DNA of 51,562 bases from JAMOBE01 sp039908285 (GCA_039908285.1 JAMOBE010000019.1:1-51562); one strand, 5' to 3'. Shown: positions 15,987 through 24,683, counted from the first letter of the stretch. Program-made: numbers and translations. The notes: generated by a model not told the origin, from the letters alone.

Positions 15987-16934
15987 TCACCCGATCGAGC
16001 AGGCGCCGCCGCCGAGGACGCAGAACTGCGCGCAGTAGGGGTGGACGAGGGGAACCGGCCGGTTGGCCTCGGCCAGGGTGGCGCCCAGTTCAAAGCGCGG
16101 GTCGTGGGGCAGCAGGGTGCAGGCCACCACCACCGGCGCCTCGGCTCCGGTCCGCCGCAGCACCATGCGCGAGGAGGCGCACATCACCGTCTCCGGCGCC
16201 TTGCCGAGGATGCCCCAGCAGGCGGTGGTGATCTCCGGCACGTCGCGGCCGGGGGTCATCTCGGGAAACAGCACGAGACTCGCCGGGTCAGCGGCGTCGA
16301 CCGGCACGGCGAGGCGGCCGAGCAGGCGGGCGAACCCCTGGCGCAGGGATTGGTCCGACTCATCCCAGCGGGCGCGGCCGGCGACGGAGACGCGAAAGCC
16401 GCCCTCCACCAGCCATTGGAGCCCCTCCAGCGCCTGCGCAAAGGTGCCCGGCCCCCGCAGTGACTCGTGGCGCTCGGCCGTGTAGTGGTCGAGGGAGACC
16501 CGCACCGCCAGCCGCCTGCCGAAGCGATGGCCAATCTCGGCCAGGGCGGTCCGGTGACGACGCAGGGGCGCCATGGCGTTGGTCAGCACCAGGACCCCGA
16601 AGCCGCGCTCAAGACAGAGGGACAGCAGGGGAAGGATGTGCGGAGTCATGAACGGCTCGCCGCCGGTGAAGCCGATCTCGGCCACCACCCCATCCCGCTC
16701 CTCCACCTCGTCAAGGTAGGGCAGCACGTCGGCGACGGACAGATAGGCCAGGCGGTCATCCCGCGGGCCAGAGTCGACATAGCACTCACGGCAGGAAATG
16801 TTGCACCGAGACCCGGTGTTGAACCACAGCGTCCGCAACGCCCCGAGCCCGACCGCGGCGCGGGCCTCGCCGCGGGCGGTCAGACTGGGGTCGCTGAACT
16901 TGGCCGGATCAAGGGTGAGAGCAGGGCTGGCCAT
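15987..16934 (-). CDS. Radical SAM protein with C-terminal cysteine cluster
   Basis: A 315-residue cytoplasmic radical SAM enzyme. The [4Fe-4S] motif CNISCREC (Cys44, 48, 51; CxxxCxxC) is followed by the GGEPFMTP motif that binds SAM. The C-terminal third holds extra cysteines (TACWG, VMCAS, ACTLL, and CAQFC...C near the very end), consistent with an auxiliary iron-sulfur cluster. The sequence resembles general radical SAM proteins in COG0535-like groups rather than a named biosynthetic enzyme, and no peptide precursor gene is visible next to it. Its 3' end is 54 bases upstream of the nrdJ promoter, on the same strand. Confidence 0.85.
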   Translation of the reverse strand: MASPALTLDPAKFSDPSLTARGEARAAVGLGALRTLWFNTGSRCNISCRECYVDSGPRDDRLAYLSVADVLPYLDEVEERDGVVAEIGFTGGEPFMTPHILPLLSLCLERGFGVLVLTNAMAPLRRHRTALAEIGHRFGRRLAVRVSLDHYTAERHESLRGPGTFAQALEGLQWLVEGGFRVSVAGRARWDESDQSLRQGFARLLGRLAVPVDAADPASLVLFPEMTPGRDVPEITTACWGILGKAPETVMCASSRMVLRRTGAEAPVVVACTLLPHDPRFELGATLAEANRPVPLVHPYCAQFCVLGGGACSIG

Positions 16935-17127
16935 GTCCGTACCACGAAGAAGAGGGGGCGCCGGGGAACTCCGGCCGCGGCACCATAGTACGGATCACCG
17001 GAAATGTTGAGGTTTCCAATTTTGATTCACCGGAGGAGGAATCGGGGCGGCAGCCCAACTGGACTTGCCGCCACGCCCGTTGACTCCCGGCGTCAAGGGT
17101 CTCATGTTGGAGCCAGGGAGGACAGCC

Positions 17128-17367
17128 ATGGCGGCCGTAACGTTCGACACCCTGAAGTTTGCTGAAAAGCTGGAAGCCGGCGGCTTCACGCATTCCCAGG
17201 CCAAGGCGGCGGCGGAAGCCTTCGCCGAGGCTACCGGCCAGGAACTGGCCACCAAGGCCGACCTGCGCGAACTGGAACTCCGCCTCAAGCACGACCTGAC
17301 GCTTCGGCTTGGCGGCATGATCGCGGCCGCCGTGGCAATCATCGCGGCGCTGATGAAGCTGGACTGA
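17128..17367 (+). CDS. Small DUF1640-like coiled-coil membrane protein
   Basis: A 79-residue protein starting MAAVTFDTLKFAEKLEAGG. The order is a helical FAEKLEAGGFTHSQAKAAAEAFAEA segment, an ELATKADLRELELRLKHDL coiled coil, and a C-terminal membrane helix (about residues 58-74). This layout is that of DUF1640/CCDC90-like proteins, small coiled-coil proteins frequent in Rhodospirillales and some phages. The ATG at 17128 is preferred to one at 17065 because AGGGAGGACA stands just upstream. Exact role unknown. Confidence 0.72.
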   Translation: MAAVTFDTLKFAEKLEAGGFTHSQAKAAAEAFAEATGQELATKADLRELELRLKHDLTLRLGGMIAAAVAIIAALMKLD

Positions 17368-17460
17368 CGCGCCCACCACGCAAGACGGCGGGCCGCCGCC
17401 CCAGCCCTCACCCGGGACGGCAGTCCCGCATCACTCCCGAATCGATCCACCCTCACCCGC

Positions 17461-17733
17461 TCAGCCGACACGCGGCTCCGCGCCACCCGCCGCCCTGTCG
17501 GGGCGCTTGACCGCGGTGAAGAACTCGGGATCGCCGGTCTCGACCGAATAGGGGAGAATCCCCTCGTGACGCAACGCGTCGATGCAGGCGATGAAGTCGT
17601 CCGACGTGTGCTTGATCTTGAGGAAGGCCTCCTCCTCCGAGCCGGCCTCGACAAGGACGTGCTCAAGCCGCTGCTCAAGGCCGTAACCAAAGGGGACGTG
17701 GTGGGTGTGGCGAATCAGGGCATCATAAGTCAT
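17461..17733 (-). CDS. Hypothetical protein, 90 residues
   Basis: Not recognised. A soluble acidic protein beginning MTYDALIRHTHHVPFGYGLEQRLEHVLVEAGSEE. It has mixed helix/strand character and no signal or membrane segment. GGAGGAA six bases before the ATG gives a strong ribosome binding site. It converges with the DUF1640-like gene across a 93-base spacer and is divergent from the rhodanese gene. A real gene is likely from the start signal and codon pattern; nothing indicates its function. Confidence 0.6.
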   Translation of the reverse strand: MTYDALIRHTHHVPFGYGLEQRLEHVLVEAGSEEEAFLKIKHTSDDFIACIDALRHEGILPYSVETGDPEFFTAVKRPDRAAGGAEPRVG

Positions 17734-18166
17734 GGCTTCCTCCGGAGGCTCGGTTGACGCGAGTACTTCTCACTTGCATATTGGCGACATGCCCGGGAAT
17801 GCAAGAGGATGGGGTACCGACGTCCGGGGCGGCCTATATCCGTCGTGAGTTGAAGACGACGTCATGTTGCATCATTCAGACGCGAAAATATCCGACTCTT
17901 GACACCACAGGCTCATTGGTATAAACACGAGTATGGACTTGGTCGCTATGTAGGTCTGGCGGCCAGGGTCCCAAAAAAATTAACGCGACAGAGTGAGGAT
18001 TGTGAACAGGGCGACGGGCGGTGCGGCGTTGAAGCCCGCATGCGAGTCTCGTTGACTTTTTCACACACAACGACGGCAGACAGCAGCAGACGACGGCAAA
18101 AGAGTTGGCGCGAGCCGCCCGTTGCCGACTGCGGTGTTACGTCACATGATCTGGGAGAAACCGGCC
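17734..18166. other. 433-base intergenic region between divergent small genes, with a promoter candidate
   Basis: No gene is supported here. TTGACA (17899-17904) and TATAAA (17920-17925) on the plus strand are near-perfect sigma-70 hexamers, but with only a 15-base spacer. They lie about 240 bases before the rhodanese start, so either the transcript has a long leader or a small RNA is made. A later TTGACT (about 18051) lacks a clear -10. The region is more AT-rich than the flanking genes. Confidence 0.4.
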
Positions 18167-18586
18167 ATGAACATGAAGACTATTCCCGCCCTTCTTCTTA
18201 CCGTTATTCTGGTTTCCTGGACCGCGCAGCCGGTCAGGGCGGAAGAGGCACCGGAGACGGTCCCCGGCGCGGTCACCGTCGACGCCGCCAAGGCCAAGGA
18301 GCTGTTCGACAAGGGCGCCGCCTTCATCGATCCCCGCAAGGACGCCGACTGGGATGCCGGCCGCATCCCGGGAGCCCACCATCTTGAACTCGACAAGGTC
18401 CTGACGAAGGACAGCCTGGCCAAGGCGGCCAAGCCCGACGATCCGGTCGTCTTCTACTGCAATGGCGCGAAGTGCATGGTCAGTCCCAAGGCGATCGCCC
18501 AGGCGGTCGAGTGGGGCTGGAAGAAGATCTACTTCTTCCGCACCGGCTTCCCGGCCTGGAAGGCGGCGGGCTACCCGACGGAGTGA
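18167..18586 (+). CDS. Exported rhodanese-like protein
   Basis: A 139-residue periplasmic single-domain rhodanese. A signal peptide (residues 1-25, ending PVRA) precedes a rhodanese fold with the FIDPRKDADWDAGRIPGAHHLEL segment and the active loop VVFYCNGAKCMVS, where Cys98 is the expected persulfide-carrying residue and Cys103 a second cysteine. Family loops more often read CNGPKCxRS; the basic residue after the second Cys is replaced here by Met-Val. The ATG at 18167 is chosen because it begins the signal peptide and follows GGGAGAAACC; an earlier in-frame ATG at 18122 adds an unlikely tail. The likely role is sulfur transfer or detoxification in the envelope (family knowledge). The MCP gene starts 52 bases later. 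Confidence 0.85.
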   Translation: MNMKTIPALLLTVILVSWTAQPVRAEEAPETVPGAVTVDAAKAKELFDKGAAFIDPRKDADWDAGRIPGAHHLELDKVLTKDSLAKAAKPDDPVVFYCNGAKCMVSPKAIAQAVEWGWKKIYFFRTGFPAWKAAGYPTE

Positions 18587-18638
18587 GGTCTTAGGCTTTG
18601 CCCAGAGATACCCGTTCCATCGGGAGACGGAGGGATTC

Positions 18639-20567
18639 ATGCTGTTGAGAACGCGTATCACGCTGGGTGCGGTGGGGGCGGTGATTCTGGTCGCCGGCGC
18701 CCTGACCCTGTCGGGCCGGATGCTCCAGGAGGGCATGACGGAACGGCTGAAGGAAACGGCGGTCATGGGGATGACGGCCCTGTGGACCAAGGCGGTGGCC
18801 AACGCCCTGGATCAGATGGAGGTCAGCACGCCGAGCGTTACCCGCAACAGCGAGGCCCTCCAGGCGGTGAAGGATGGCGATCGGGCGAAGGTCGATGCGG
18901 CGATGGTGGGGACCTTCAACCGCCTCAGCACCAACAACGTGATTTCCGTGTTGCAGGTGGTTTCGCCCGACCGTACCGTCCTCTACTCGTCGTCGGCGGG
19001 GGAGCCGGGCCGGGTCACCGCCAGGCTGCTGGTCCAGCAGGCCCTGGCGGAGGGTCGGGTGAAGCGGGGCGTGGAGCGGGACGACAACGGCGAACTGGTG
19101 GCCGAAGTGGCGTTCCCGGTCCTGTTCCGCGGCAAGCCGATCGGCGTCGCCCTGTTCGAGAAGGGACTGGCCGACACCATCGTCTCCATCAAGGCGGTGA
19201 GCGGCGCCGACGTCTACATCGTCGGTACCAATGGAGTGCCTGAACTCGGCACCGACCCGGACCTCTTCGCCCGGCTCAAGCCGAAGCTACCGGCTCTCGG
19301 GACAGAGTCGCTCGATACCCAGATGGCCGAGGACCTGGCCTATGCGGTGACCGTGCTGCCGATCCGCAACGCGGCAGGCGCGGCGGCGGCCCACCTGGTC
19401 CTGGTCAAGGACCGCACCGACAGCTATCGCTGGGAACAGCGCACCGCGATGATGACCTATGGCGTGGCGGCCCTGGGTCTGCTTTTGTCGGTGGCCGGCA
19501 TCTACTTCTACCTGGCCTACTCGTTCCGGCCGCTGCACTCGGCGGTGGCAGCGCTGCAGGCGCTGTCGCGGGGCGACACCTCGGTCGAGGTGGACAGCAG
19601 CCACAAGGACGAAATCGGCGAGATGGCCGCCGCGGTGAAGGTGTTCAAGGACAACGCCATCGAGATGAAGCGCATGGAGGCCGAACAGAGGGAGAGCCTC
19701 GAGTGCGTGCAGGCGGAGCAGCGGGCGACCATGCGCCGCATGGCCGACGACCTGGAGGGTAACGTCAAGGGTGCCGTGCGACTCGTCGGCGCCACCGCCG
19801 AGGCCATCGTCGACTCGGCCAAGAGCATGGGAACCCGCATCGACACCAGCACCAGCCGGTCGATGGACATGGCCGGCGCCTCGCAACGCACCACCGGCAG
19901 CATGGAACTGCTGGCGTCCGCCGTGGAGGGATTGTCGCGGAACATCGCCCAGATCGGCGAGCACGTCTCCCGATCCTCCACCATCGTCTCCAACGCCGTG
20001 ACCGAGGCGGTAGCCACCAACGAAAAGGTGCAGAGCCTGGTCGACTCGGCCGGCAAGATCGGCGAGGTGGTGGACCTGATCGCCAATATCGCCGGGCAGA
20101 CCAACCTCCTGGCCCTCAACGCCGCCATCGAGGCGGCGCGCGCCGGCGAGGCGGGCAAGGGCTTCGCGGTGGTGGCCAACGAGGTCAAGAGCCTCGCCAA
20201 TCAGACGGCCCGGGCCAACGAGGAAATCGGCAACCAGATCGCCGGAATCCGCACCTCCATCGAAGAGGCGGTCACGGCCATCCAGGGCGTCAGCCGGACC
20301 ATCGGCGAGATCGACACGATCTCGACGGCCATCGCCACGGCGGTCGAGGAGCAGGACGTCGCCACCCGCGAGATCGCCCGCAACGTCGACGACGTGCGGG
20401 CCGACGCCGCGACGGTGGCCGCCAGCGTCGTCGATGTGACCCAGGCGTCGGTGGCCTCGTGCAGCTCGGCGATCAAGGTGATCTGGGCGACCACCGACCT
20501 CGTCGGCCCCGTCCGCACCGTGGACGGCAAGCTCGACGACTTCCTGCGCACCGTCCGGTCGCAATGA
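18639..20567 (+). CDS. Methyl-accepting chemotaxis protein
   Basis: A 642-residue transmembrane chemoreceptor. Membrane helix 1 spans about residues 7-26, a periplasmic single-cache-like sensor about 30-280, and membrane helix 2 about 268-292 (MMTYGVAALGLLLSVAGIY). Then comes a HAMP domain (SFRPLHSAVAALQALSRGD) and the cytoplasmic signalling hairpin, whose tip reads IANIAGQTNLLALNAAIEA near residue 480. These are hallmarks of Rhodospirillales MCPs that couple to CheA/CheW. The start at 18639 has GGGAGACGGAGGG upstream; in-frame codons before it belong to the rhodanese gene region. The ligand is unknown. The STAS gene follows at 88 bases. Confidence 0.95.
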   Translation: MLLRTRITLGAVGAVILVAGALTLSGRMLQEGMTERLKETAVMGMTALWTKAVANALDQMEVSTPSVTRNSEALQAVKDGDRAKVDAAMVGTFNRLSTNNVISVLQVVSPDRTVLYSSSAGEPGRVTARLLVQQALAEGRVKRGVERDDNGELVAEVAFPVLFRGKPIGVALFEKGLADTIVSIKAVSGADVYIVGTNGVPELGTDPDLFARLKPKLPALGTESLDTQMAEDLAYAVTVLPIRNAAGAAAAHLVLVKDRTDSYRWEQRTAMMTYGVAALGLLLSVAGIYFYLAYSFRPLHSAVAALQALSRGDTSVEVDSSHKDEIGEMAAAVKVFKDNAIEMKRMEAEQRESLECVQAEQRATMRRMADDLEGNVKGAVRLVGATAEAIVDSAKSMGTRIDTSTSRSMDMAGASQRTTGSMELLASAVEGLSRNIAQIGEHVSRSSTIVSNAVTEAVATNEKVQSLVDSAGKIGEVVDLIANIAGQTNLLALNAAIEAARAGEAGKGFAVVANEVKSLANQTARANEEIGNQIAGIRTSIEEAVTAIQGVSRTIGEIDTISTAIATAVEEQDVATREIARNVDDVRADAATVAASVVDVTQASVASCSSAIKVIWATTDLVGPVRTVDGKLDDFLRTVRSQ

Positions 20568-20655
20568 TATCGAAAACATGCCCCGGCGCCGCGGGATCTG
20601 GTATCCTGCGTCGTCTGACAGGCCGTTAGGCCCCCGGGGGGAAAGGGACGGAATC

Positions 20656-20961
20656 ATGGAGTACAAGACGCGGGATATCCAGGACGGCAGGGAAATCGCC
20701 ATCAATGGCCGCATGACCTTCGCCGATCACAATGCGATGCGGGACATCATCGCCACCTTCGAGGCGGCGGGGCTGAAGAAGATCGTCTTCGATCTGTCCG
20801 GCGTCGAGTTCATCGATTCGGCGGCGCTCGGCATGCTGCTGCTGGCCCGCGAGACGGCAATCTCCCGCCAGGCCCACGTGGTGCTGCGGGGAGCCCGCGA
20901 CCAGGCCAGGCGCATCATGGCCGTCGCCAAGTTCGACAAGCTGTTCACCGTGGAGGCTTGA
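20656..20961 (+). CDS. STAS-domain anti-sigma-factor antagonist
   Basis: A 101-residue single STAS domain, the class of small proteins (SpoIIAA/RsbV) that switch partners with a kinase/anti-sigma factor when unphosphorylated. The phosphorylation-site region reads VEFIDSAALGMLLLARE, with Ser55 as the expected phospho-acceptor. A ribosome site (GGGGGAAAGGGA) precedes the ATG at 20656. No kinase is beside it; the PP2C (RsbU-like) phosphatase at 39609-41681 could act on it, but that pairing is only inferred from class. Following the MCP by 88 bases, it may be linked to chemoreceptor or motility signalling. Confidence 0.9.
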   Translation: MEYKTRDIQDGREIAINGRMTFADHNAMRDIIATFEAAGLKKIVFDLSGVEFIDSAALGMLLLARETAISRQAHVVLRGARDQARRIMAVAKFDKLFTVEA

Positions 20962-21087
20962 CCGGGGGGGGACGGAAATCGGTCCACCGGGTGCCATGTC
21001 ACTGGAATCCGGAGGGAAAGCGCGGTACAAACGACGAGTCCTGGCACTGGTCCGTGCCGGAACGGCCAACGAGGGTGTTTGTTCTCC

Positions 21088-21807
21088 ATGCACCGTTTCG
21101 CCAATCCCGCCCGCTTTCTCCGCCTCGCCAACGCCATCCTGCCGTGGAGCGCCGGTCTCACCGTCGTGCTTCTGACGGTCGGGACGGTGTGGGCGCTCGG
21201 GCTGTCCCCCGCCGACTACCAGCAGGGGCAGTCGGTCCGCATCATGTACGTCCACGTCCCGTCGGCGTGGATGGGGATGTTCACCTATACCGCCATGGCG
21301 GTGGCCAGCGCCGTGGCGCTGATCTGGAAGCATCCCCTCGCCGATCTGGCGGCCAAGGCCTCGGCGCCCGTCGGGGCCGGGTTCACCTTCATCTGCCTGG
21401 TGACCGGCTCGCTGTGGGGCAAGCCCATGTGGGGCACCTACTGGGTGTGGGACGCGCGGCTGACGTCGATGCTGATCCTGCTGTTTCTCTATCTCGGGCA
21501 CATGGCGCTGGTGGAGGCCTTCGACGACCCGGGGCGCGGCGCCCGGGCCGGAGCCATCCTGGCCCTGGTCGGGGCCGTCAACGTGCCGATCATCAAGTTC
21601 TCGGTGGACTGGTGGAACACCCTGCACCAGCCGGCCAGCGTCTCCAAGATGGGCATGCCGTCCATCGCCGCCGAGATGCTGATCCCGCTGCTGATCATGG
21701 GGCTGGCCTTCAAGGCGTACTACGTGACGGTGGTGCTGCTGCGAATGCGCACCGAAATCGCCGCCGCCAAGGTCCGCGCCATCCGCCTGGCCCAGGTACA
21801 CGGCTGA
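21088..21807 (+). CDS. ccmC: Heme exporter/heme-CcmE ligase CcmC
   Basis: A six-helix membrane protein that delivers heme to CcmE in the periplasm. The tryptophan-rich heme motif is WGTYWVWDARLTS, with conserved histidines in HVPSAWMG and NTLHQP. Product about 239 residues, normal for the family. The ATG at 21088 follows GAGGG; an in-frame TTG at 21079 is less likely. It starts the ccmCDE group, which lies 17 kb after ccmFGHI on the same strand rather than before it. ccmA and ccmB are not in the window. Confidence 0.95.
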   Translation: MHRFANPARFLRLANAILPWSAGLTVVLLTVGTVWALGLSPADYQQGQSVRIMYVHVPSAWMGMFTYTAMAVASAVALIWKHPLADLAAKASAPVGAGFTFICLVTGSLWGKPMWGTYWVWDARLTSMLILLFLYLGHMALVEAFDDPGRGARAGAILALVGAVNVPIIKFSVDWWNTLHQPASVSKMGMPSIAAEMLIPLLIMGLAFKAYYVTVVLLRMRTEIAAAKVRAIRLAQVHG

Positions 21808-21832
21808 GCATGTGTTTGGAGGAGTGACGCGC

Positions 21833-22054
21833 GTGGACGCACTCGGCGACTTTTTCGGGATGGGGGGCTATGCCGGCTTCATCTGGCCGTCCTATGCGGT
21901 GACGGCGGTGGTGCTGGGCGGTCTGGTGGTGGCCAGCGTCCGGTCCCTGCGGGCGCGGGAGGCCGAACTGCAATCGCTCCAGGCGGCCGTCGGCAGCCGC
22001 CGGGCCGCCGCCCGAAGCCGCGACCTGGTCGGGGAGCCCGCCAATGACCCGTAA
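21833..22054 (+). CDS. ccmD: Heme exporter protein CcmD
   Basis: A 73-residue single-helix protein that helps release heme-loaded CcmE from CcmABC. After a short DFFGMGGYAGFIWPSYAVT segment, typical of CcmD, comes one membrane helix and a charged cytoplasmic tail. A GTG at 21833 with GGAGGAG ten bases upstream is the likely start; an ATG at 21812 is out of place relative to that site but in frame. The gene overlaps ccmE by 11 bases. Confidence 0.88.
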   Translation: MDALGDFFGMGGYAGFIWPSYAVTAVVLGGLVVASVRSLRAREAELQSLQAAVGSRRAAARSRDLVGEPANDP

Positions 22055-22508
22055 GCAGCGGCGTCTGGCCTTCGTCGCCGTCGGCATGCTGACGCTGTCC
22101 CTCGCCGTCGGCCTGGTGCTGAACGCCTTCAACGACAGCATGGTGTTCTTCTACAGCCCCTCGGACCTGCAGACGAAACAGGTCTCTCCCGATCGCCGCG
22201 TGCGCATCGGCGGCCTGGTGGACGAGGGCAGCATCCGCCGCGAGGGCGAGGTGGTGCGCTTCGTGGTCACCGACAGGGCCCATACGGTGCCGGTGACCTT
22301 CACCGGCATCCTGCCCGACCTGTTCCGCGAGGGGCAGGGCGTGGTGGCCGAGGGAAAGCTCGGCCCCGACGGCCTGTTCCAGGCCTCCAACGTCCTGGCC
22401 AAGCATGACGAGAATTACATGCCGCCCGAGGTGGCCGACGCCTTGAAAAGATCCGGCCAGTGGCAGGGAGACAAGCCCGCCGCGGAGGCGGCGGGCGGGG
22501 GGAAATAA
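22044..22508 (+). CDS. ccmE: Heme chaperone CcmE
   Basis: A membrane-anchored periplasmic heme chaperone of 154 residues. A signal anchor (about residues 9-28) precedes an OB-fold domain. The covalent heme-binding histidine lies in LAKHDENYMPPEV: His121 with the conserved Tyr125. It starts inside the ccmD end (overlap 11 bases) and closes the ccmCDE group. Downstream, after 34 bases, a glycosyltransferase gene begins, so the usual ccmF neighbour is absent. Confidence 0.96.
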   Translation: MTRKQRRLAFVAVGMLTLSLAVGLVLNAFNDSMVFFYSPSDLQTKQVSPDRRVRIGGLVDEGSIRREGEVVRFVVTDRAHTVPVTFTGILPDLFREGQGVVAEGKLGPDGLFQASNVLAKHDENYMPPEVADALKRSGQWQGDKPAAEAAGGGK

Positions 22509-22542
22509 CCCAGGATCCAGCGACTCGTCATGAGCCGAAAAA

Positions 22543-23640
22543 ATGAATTGCTCCGCCGCCTCCGAGCATCCGGCTTTCCCATCCGTATTGGACTCGGGAG
22601 GCGATCCCGCGCTTTCGATCGTGGTCCCACTGTTCGACGAAGAGGAAAATGTTGCCAGGCTTTGCCAGCAGACCATTTCCGTGCTGGAAAAGCTTGGTCG
22701 AACGTTTGAATTCATTCTGGTCAACGATGGCAGCAAAGACGGCACGGCCCGCGTCCTGGCCGCCCTCGCCGCCGCCGACGTGCGCATCAAGGTCGTCAAC
22801 CTGCGGCGGAATTACGGGCAGACGGCGGCCATGATGGCGGGCTTTGACGTTGCGCGGGGCCAGGTCATCGTCGCCATGGACGGCGATCTTCAGAACGACC
22901 CCGGCGATATCCCGGTCCTGCTCGCCAAACTGGATGAGGGCTTCGACCTGGTTTCCGGCTGGCGCAAGGATCGGCAGGATGACAGACTGCGCCGGATTCT
23001 GCCGAGCCGCCTGGCCAATCGCTTGATTTCGTTCATTTCCGGGGTGCGGCTGCACGACCATGGATGCAGCCTGAAGGCCTATCGGCGCGACGTGCTGGAA
23101 GGGCTCCGCCTCTACGGCGAGATGCATCGGTTCATGCCAATCTACGCGTCGTGGCAGGGCGCGCGGGTGGCCGAGATCGTCGTCCACCATCGTCGGCGGG
23201 AATTCGGTCGCTCCAAATACGGTCTCGAACGGATAGTGAAAGTAATTCTCGACCTGATCGTGGTCAAGTTCCTTGGTGACTATAGCACGAAGCCCATCTA
23301 TCTATTCGGTATGACCGGGGTGCTTGGGATTTCATTCTCATTCGCTGTTTTCTTTTATGCGACATACCTGAAGGTCGTGAACAACGTCTCCTACATTCTG
23401 ACGCCTCTGCCGCTGATCAGCATCTTCAGTTTCATGATGGGGGTCATGTTCATCCTTCTCGGCCTGCTCGCCGAGTTGCTGGTGCGGATTTACTATGAGT
23501 CCCAGAACAAGCCGACGTACCGGACGGGCAGCACCATCAATATCGACCAGGACGGCGTCCGCCTCGGGTCTGGTCCTCGAAATCGACCCGGCATGGCTGA
23601 CCCGTCGCCGGGAGGAGCATCGCCTGCGCCAGATCGATGA
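22543..23640 (+). CDS. GT2-family glycosyltransferase, undecaprenyl-phosphate type (GtrB/DPM1-like)
   Basis: Transfers a sugar from a nucleotide donor to undecaprenyl phosphate on the cytoplasmic side of the membrane (role of the family). The 365-residue protein has a GT-A domain with SIVVPLFDEEENV, VNDGSKDGT and the metal-binding MDGDLQNDP at about residues 112-120, then LHDHGCSLKAYRRDV near 170. Two C-terminal membrane helices follow (about 250-275 and 288-315), ending in the charged LLVRIYYESQNKPTYR typical of GtrB/ArnC-like proteins. The methyltransferase gene begins 12 bases after it, so they form an operon. The sugar and final acceptor are unknown. Confidence 0.9.
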   Translation: MNCSAASEHPAFPSVLDSGGDPALSIVVPLFDEEENVARLCQQTISVLEKLGRTFEFILVNDGSKDGTARVLAALAAADVRIKVVNLRRNYGQTAAMMAGFDVARGQVIVAMDGDLQNDPGDIPVLLAKLDEGFDLVSGWRKDRQDDRLRRILPSRLANRLISFISGVRLHDHGCSLKAYRRDVLEGLRLYGEMHRFMPIYASWQGARVAEIVVHHRRREFGRSKYGLERIVKVILDLIVVKFLGDYSTKPIYLFGMTGVLGISFSFAVFFYATYLKVVNNVSYILTPLPLISIFSFMMGVMFILLGLLAELLVRIYYESQNKPTYRTGSTINIDQDGVRLGSGPRNRPGMADPSPGGASPAPDR

Positions 23641-23652
23641 GCGTCACTTTGG

Positions 23653-24420
23653 ATGGCACCGATGAACCCGGAGACATACGCCGCCGAACACGCCGTGGTC
23701 GAGACCCACTGGTGGTTCGTTGGCCGGCGGCGGCTGTTCGCCCGCCTGATCGGGGGGCTTGGCCTTGGTCCCCACGTCCCGATTCTGGATGTGGGCACCT
23801 CGGCGGGCACGAACCTGTTGCTGTGCCGCTCCCTGGGCTTTACCAGCGTGCGCGGCCTCGACATCTCTCCCGAGGCGATCGGCTATTGCGCGGCCCGTGG
23901 ATTGCCGCCGGTGGACCTGGGCTCGATCGAGGCGATGCCCTATGGCGATGCCAGTTTCTCCCTGGTGCTTGCCACCGATGTCCTCGAGCATGTGGACGAC
24001 GCTCGCGCACTGGCGGAGATCCGCCGCGTCCTCGTTCCCGGCGGACGAGTGCTGATGACCGTGCCGGCGTTTCCAGCGCTGTGGGGCACCCAGGACGACG
24101 TCTCCCACCATCGGCGCCGCTACCGCCTGCGGCCGCTGCTCGACCTGGTTCGAGCGGCGGGTCTGGTGCCCGAGACGGCGTTTTACTTCAATTACCTTCT
24201 CTTTGCGCCGATCTGGGCGGCTCGTCGGCTGATACGGGTCACCCGACAATCCATCCGCAGCGAGAACGACCTCAACACCGCGTGGCTCAACCGGGTTCTG
24301 ACGTGGATTTTCGGCGTGGACATCCGCACGGCGCCGATCCTGCGCCCGCCGTTCGGCGTCTCGGTGGCGGTGGTTGCCAGAAGCGACCGACTCAACGACA
24401 GCAGGGGTCCCACACCATGA
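23653..24420 (+). CDS. Class I SAM-dependent methyltransferase
   Basis: A 255-residue protein with the methyltransferase core at about residues 42-145. Motif I is ILDVGTSAGTNLLL, the acidic residue is in VRGLDISPEAI, and the active-face segment is FSLVLATDVLEHVDDA. The N-terminal HAVVETHWWFVGRRRLF is typical of methyltransferases beside GT2 sugar transferases in cell-envelope clusters. The stop codon overlaps the next gene's start (ATGA at 24417-24420). It probably modifies a sugar or lipid of the same pathway (inference). An internal ATG at 23662 is an alternative start. Confidence 0.85.
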   Translation: MAPMNPETYAAEHAVVETHWWFVGRRRLFARLIGGLGLGPHVPILDVGTSAGTNLLLCRSLGFTSVRGLDISPEAIGYCAARGLPPVDLGSIEAMPYGDASFSLVLATDVLEHVDDARALAEIRRVLVPGGRVLMTVPAFPALWGTQDDVSHHRRRYRLRPLLDLVRAAGLVPETAFYFNYLLFAPIWAARRLIRVTRQSIRSENDLNTAWLNRVLTWIFGVDIRTAPILRPPFGVSVAVVARSDRLNDSRGPTP

Positions 24421-24683
24421 TTCCGCAGCAGATAACCGCTCCGGTCCGCCTGTATCTCCGCCGTGTTCCCGACCCGGAGCAGTTCCGGGACTTTTCCTGC
24501 TTCCGCAAAAGCACCCTTTCCATCGCCGTCGATGTCACGCCGTGTCCGGATGGCACGCTCATGGTCACGTCGCCGGATATCCCGGACCTCAGCCTGACGT
24601 ATCCCGATTTCGACCGGCTCCGCGACGAGCTGCCCTATGAAATCGACCCGGGGCAGTCGATTTACCGATTTGGAGTGTCGTGA
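24417..24683 (+). CDS. Unknown 88-residue protein coupled to the methyltransferase gene
   Basis: Not recognised. The ATG at 24417 overlaps the methyltransferase stop as ATGA. The product begins MIPQQITAPVRLYLRRVPDP and has no signal or membrane segment. It is probably a small beta-rich soluble protein (STLSIAVDVTPCPDGTLMV, PDLSLTYPDF). The coupling argues that it is real and works with the GT2/methyltransferase pair. The family is not known to me. Confidence 0.6.
   Translation: MIPQQITAPVRLYLRRVPDPEQFRDFSCFRKSTLSIAVDVTPCPDGTLMVTSPDIPDLSLTYPDFDRLRDELPYEIDPGQSIYRFGVS

Noticed and set aside
12084..16463. Very long open frame (over 1400 codons) on the plus strand opposite nrdJ and the radical SAM gene.
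   Set aside because: It is the antisense shadow of high-GC genes: no start signal, no recognisable domain, and His/Gly/Arg/Val-rich low-complexity composition.
18462..18638. Extended start of the MCP inside the rhodanese gene.
   Set aside because: The first TM helix and a strong ribosome site mark 18639 as the start.
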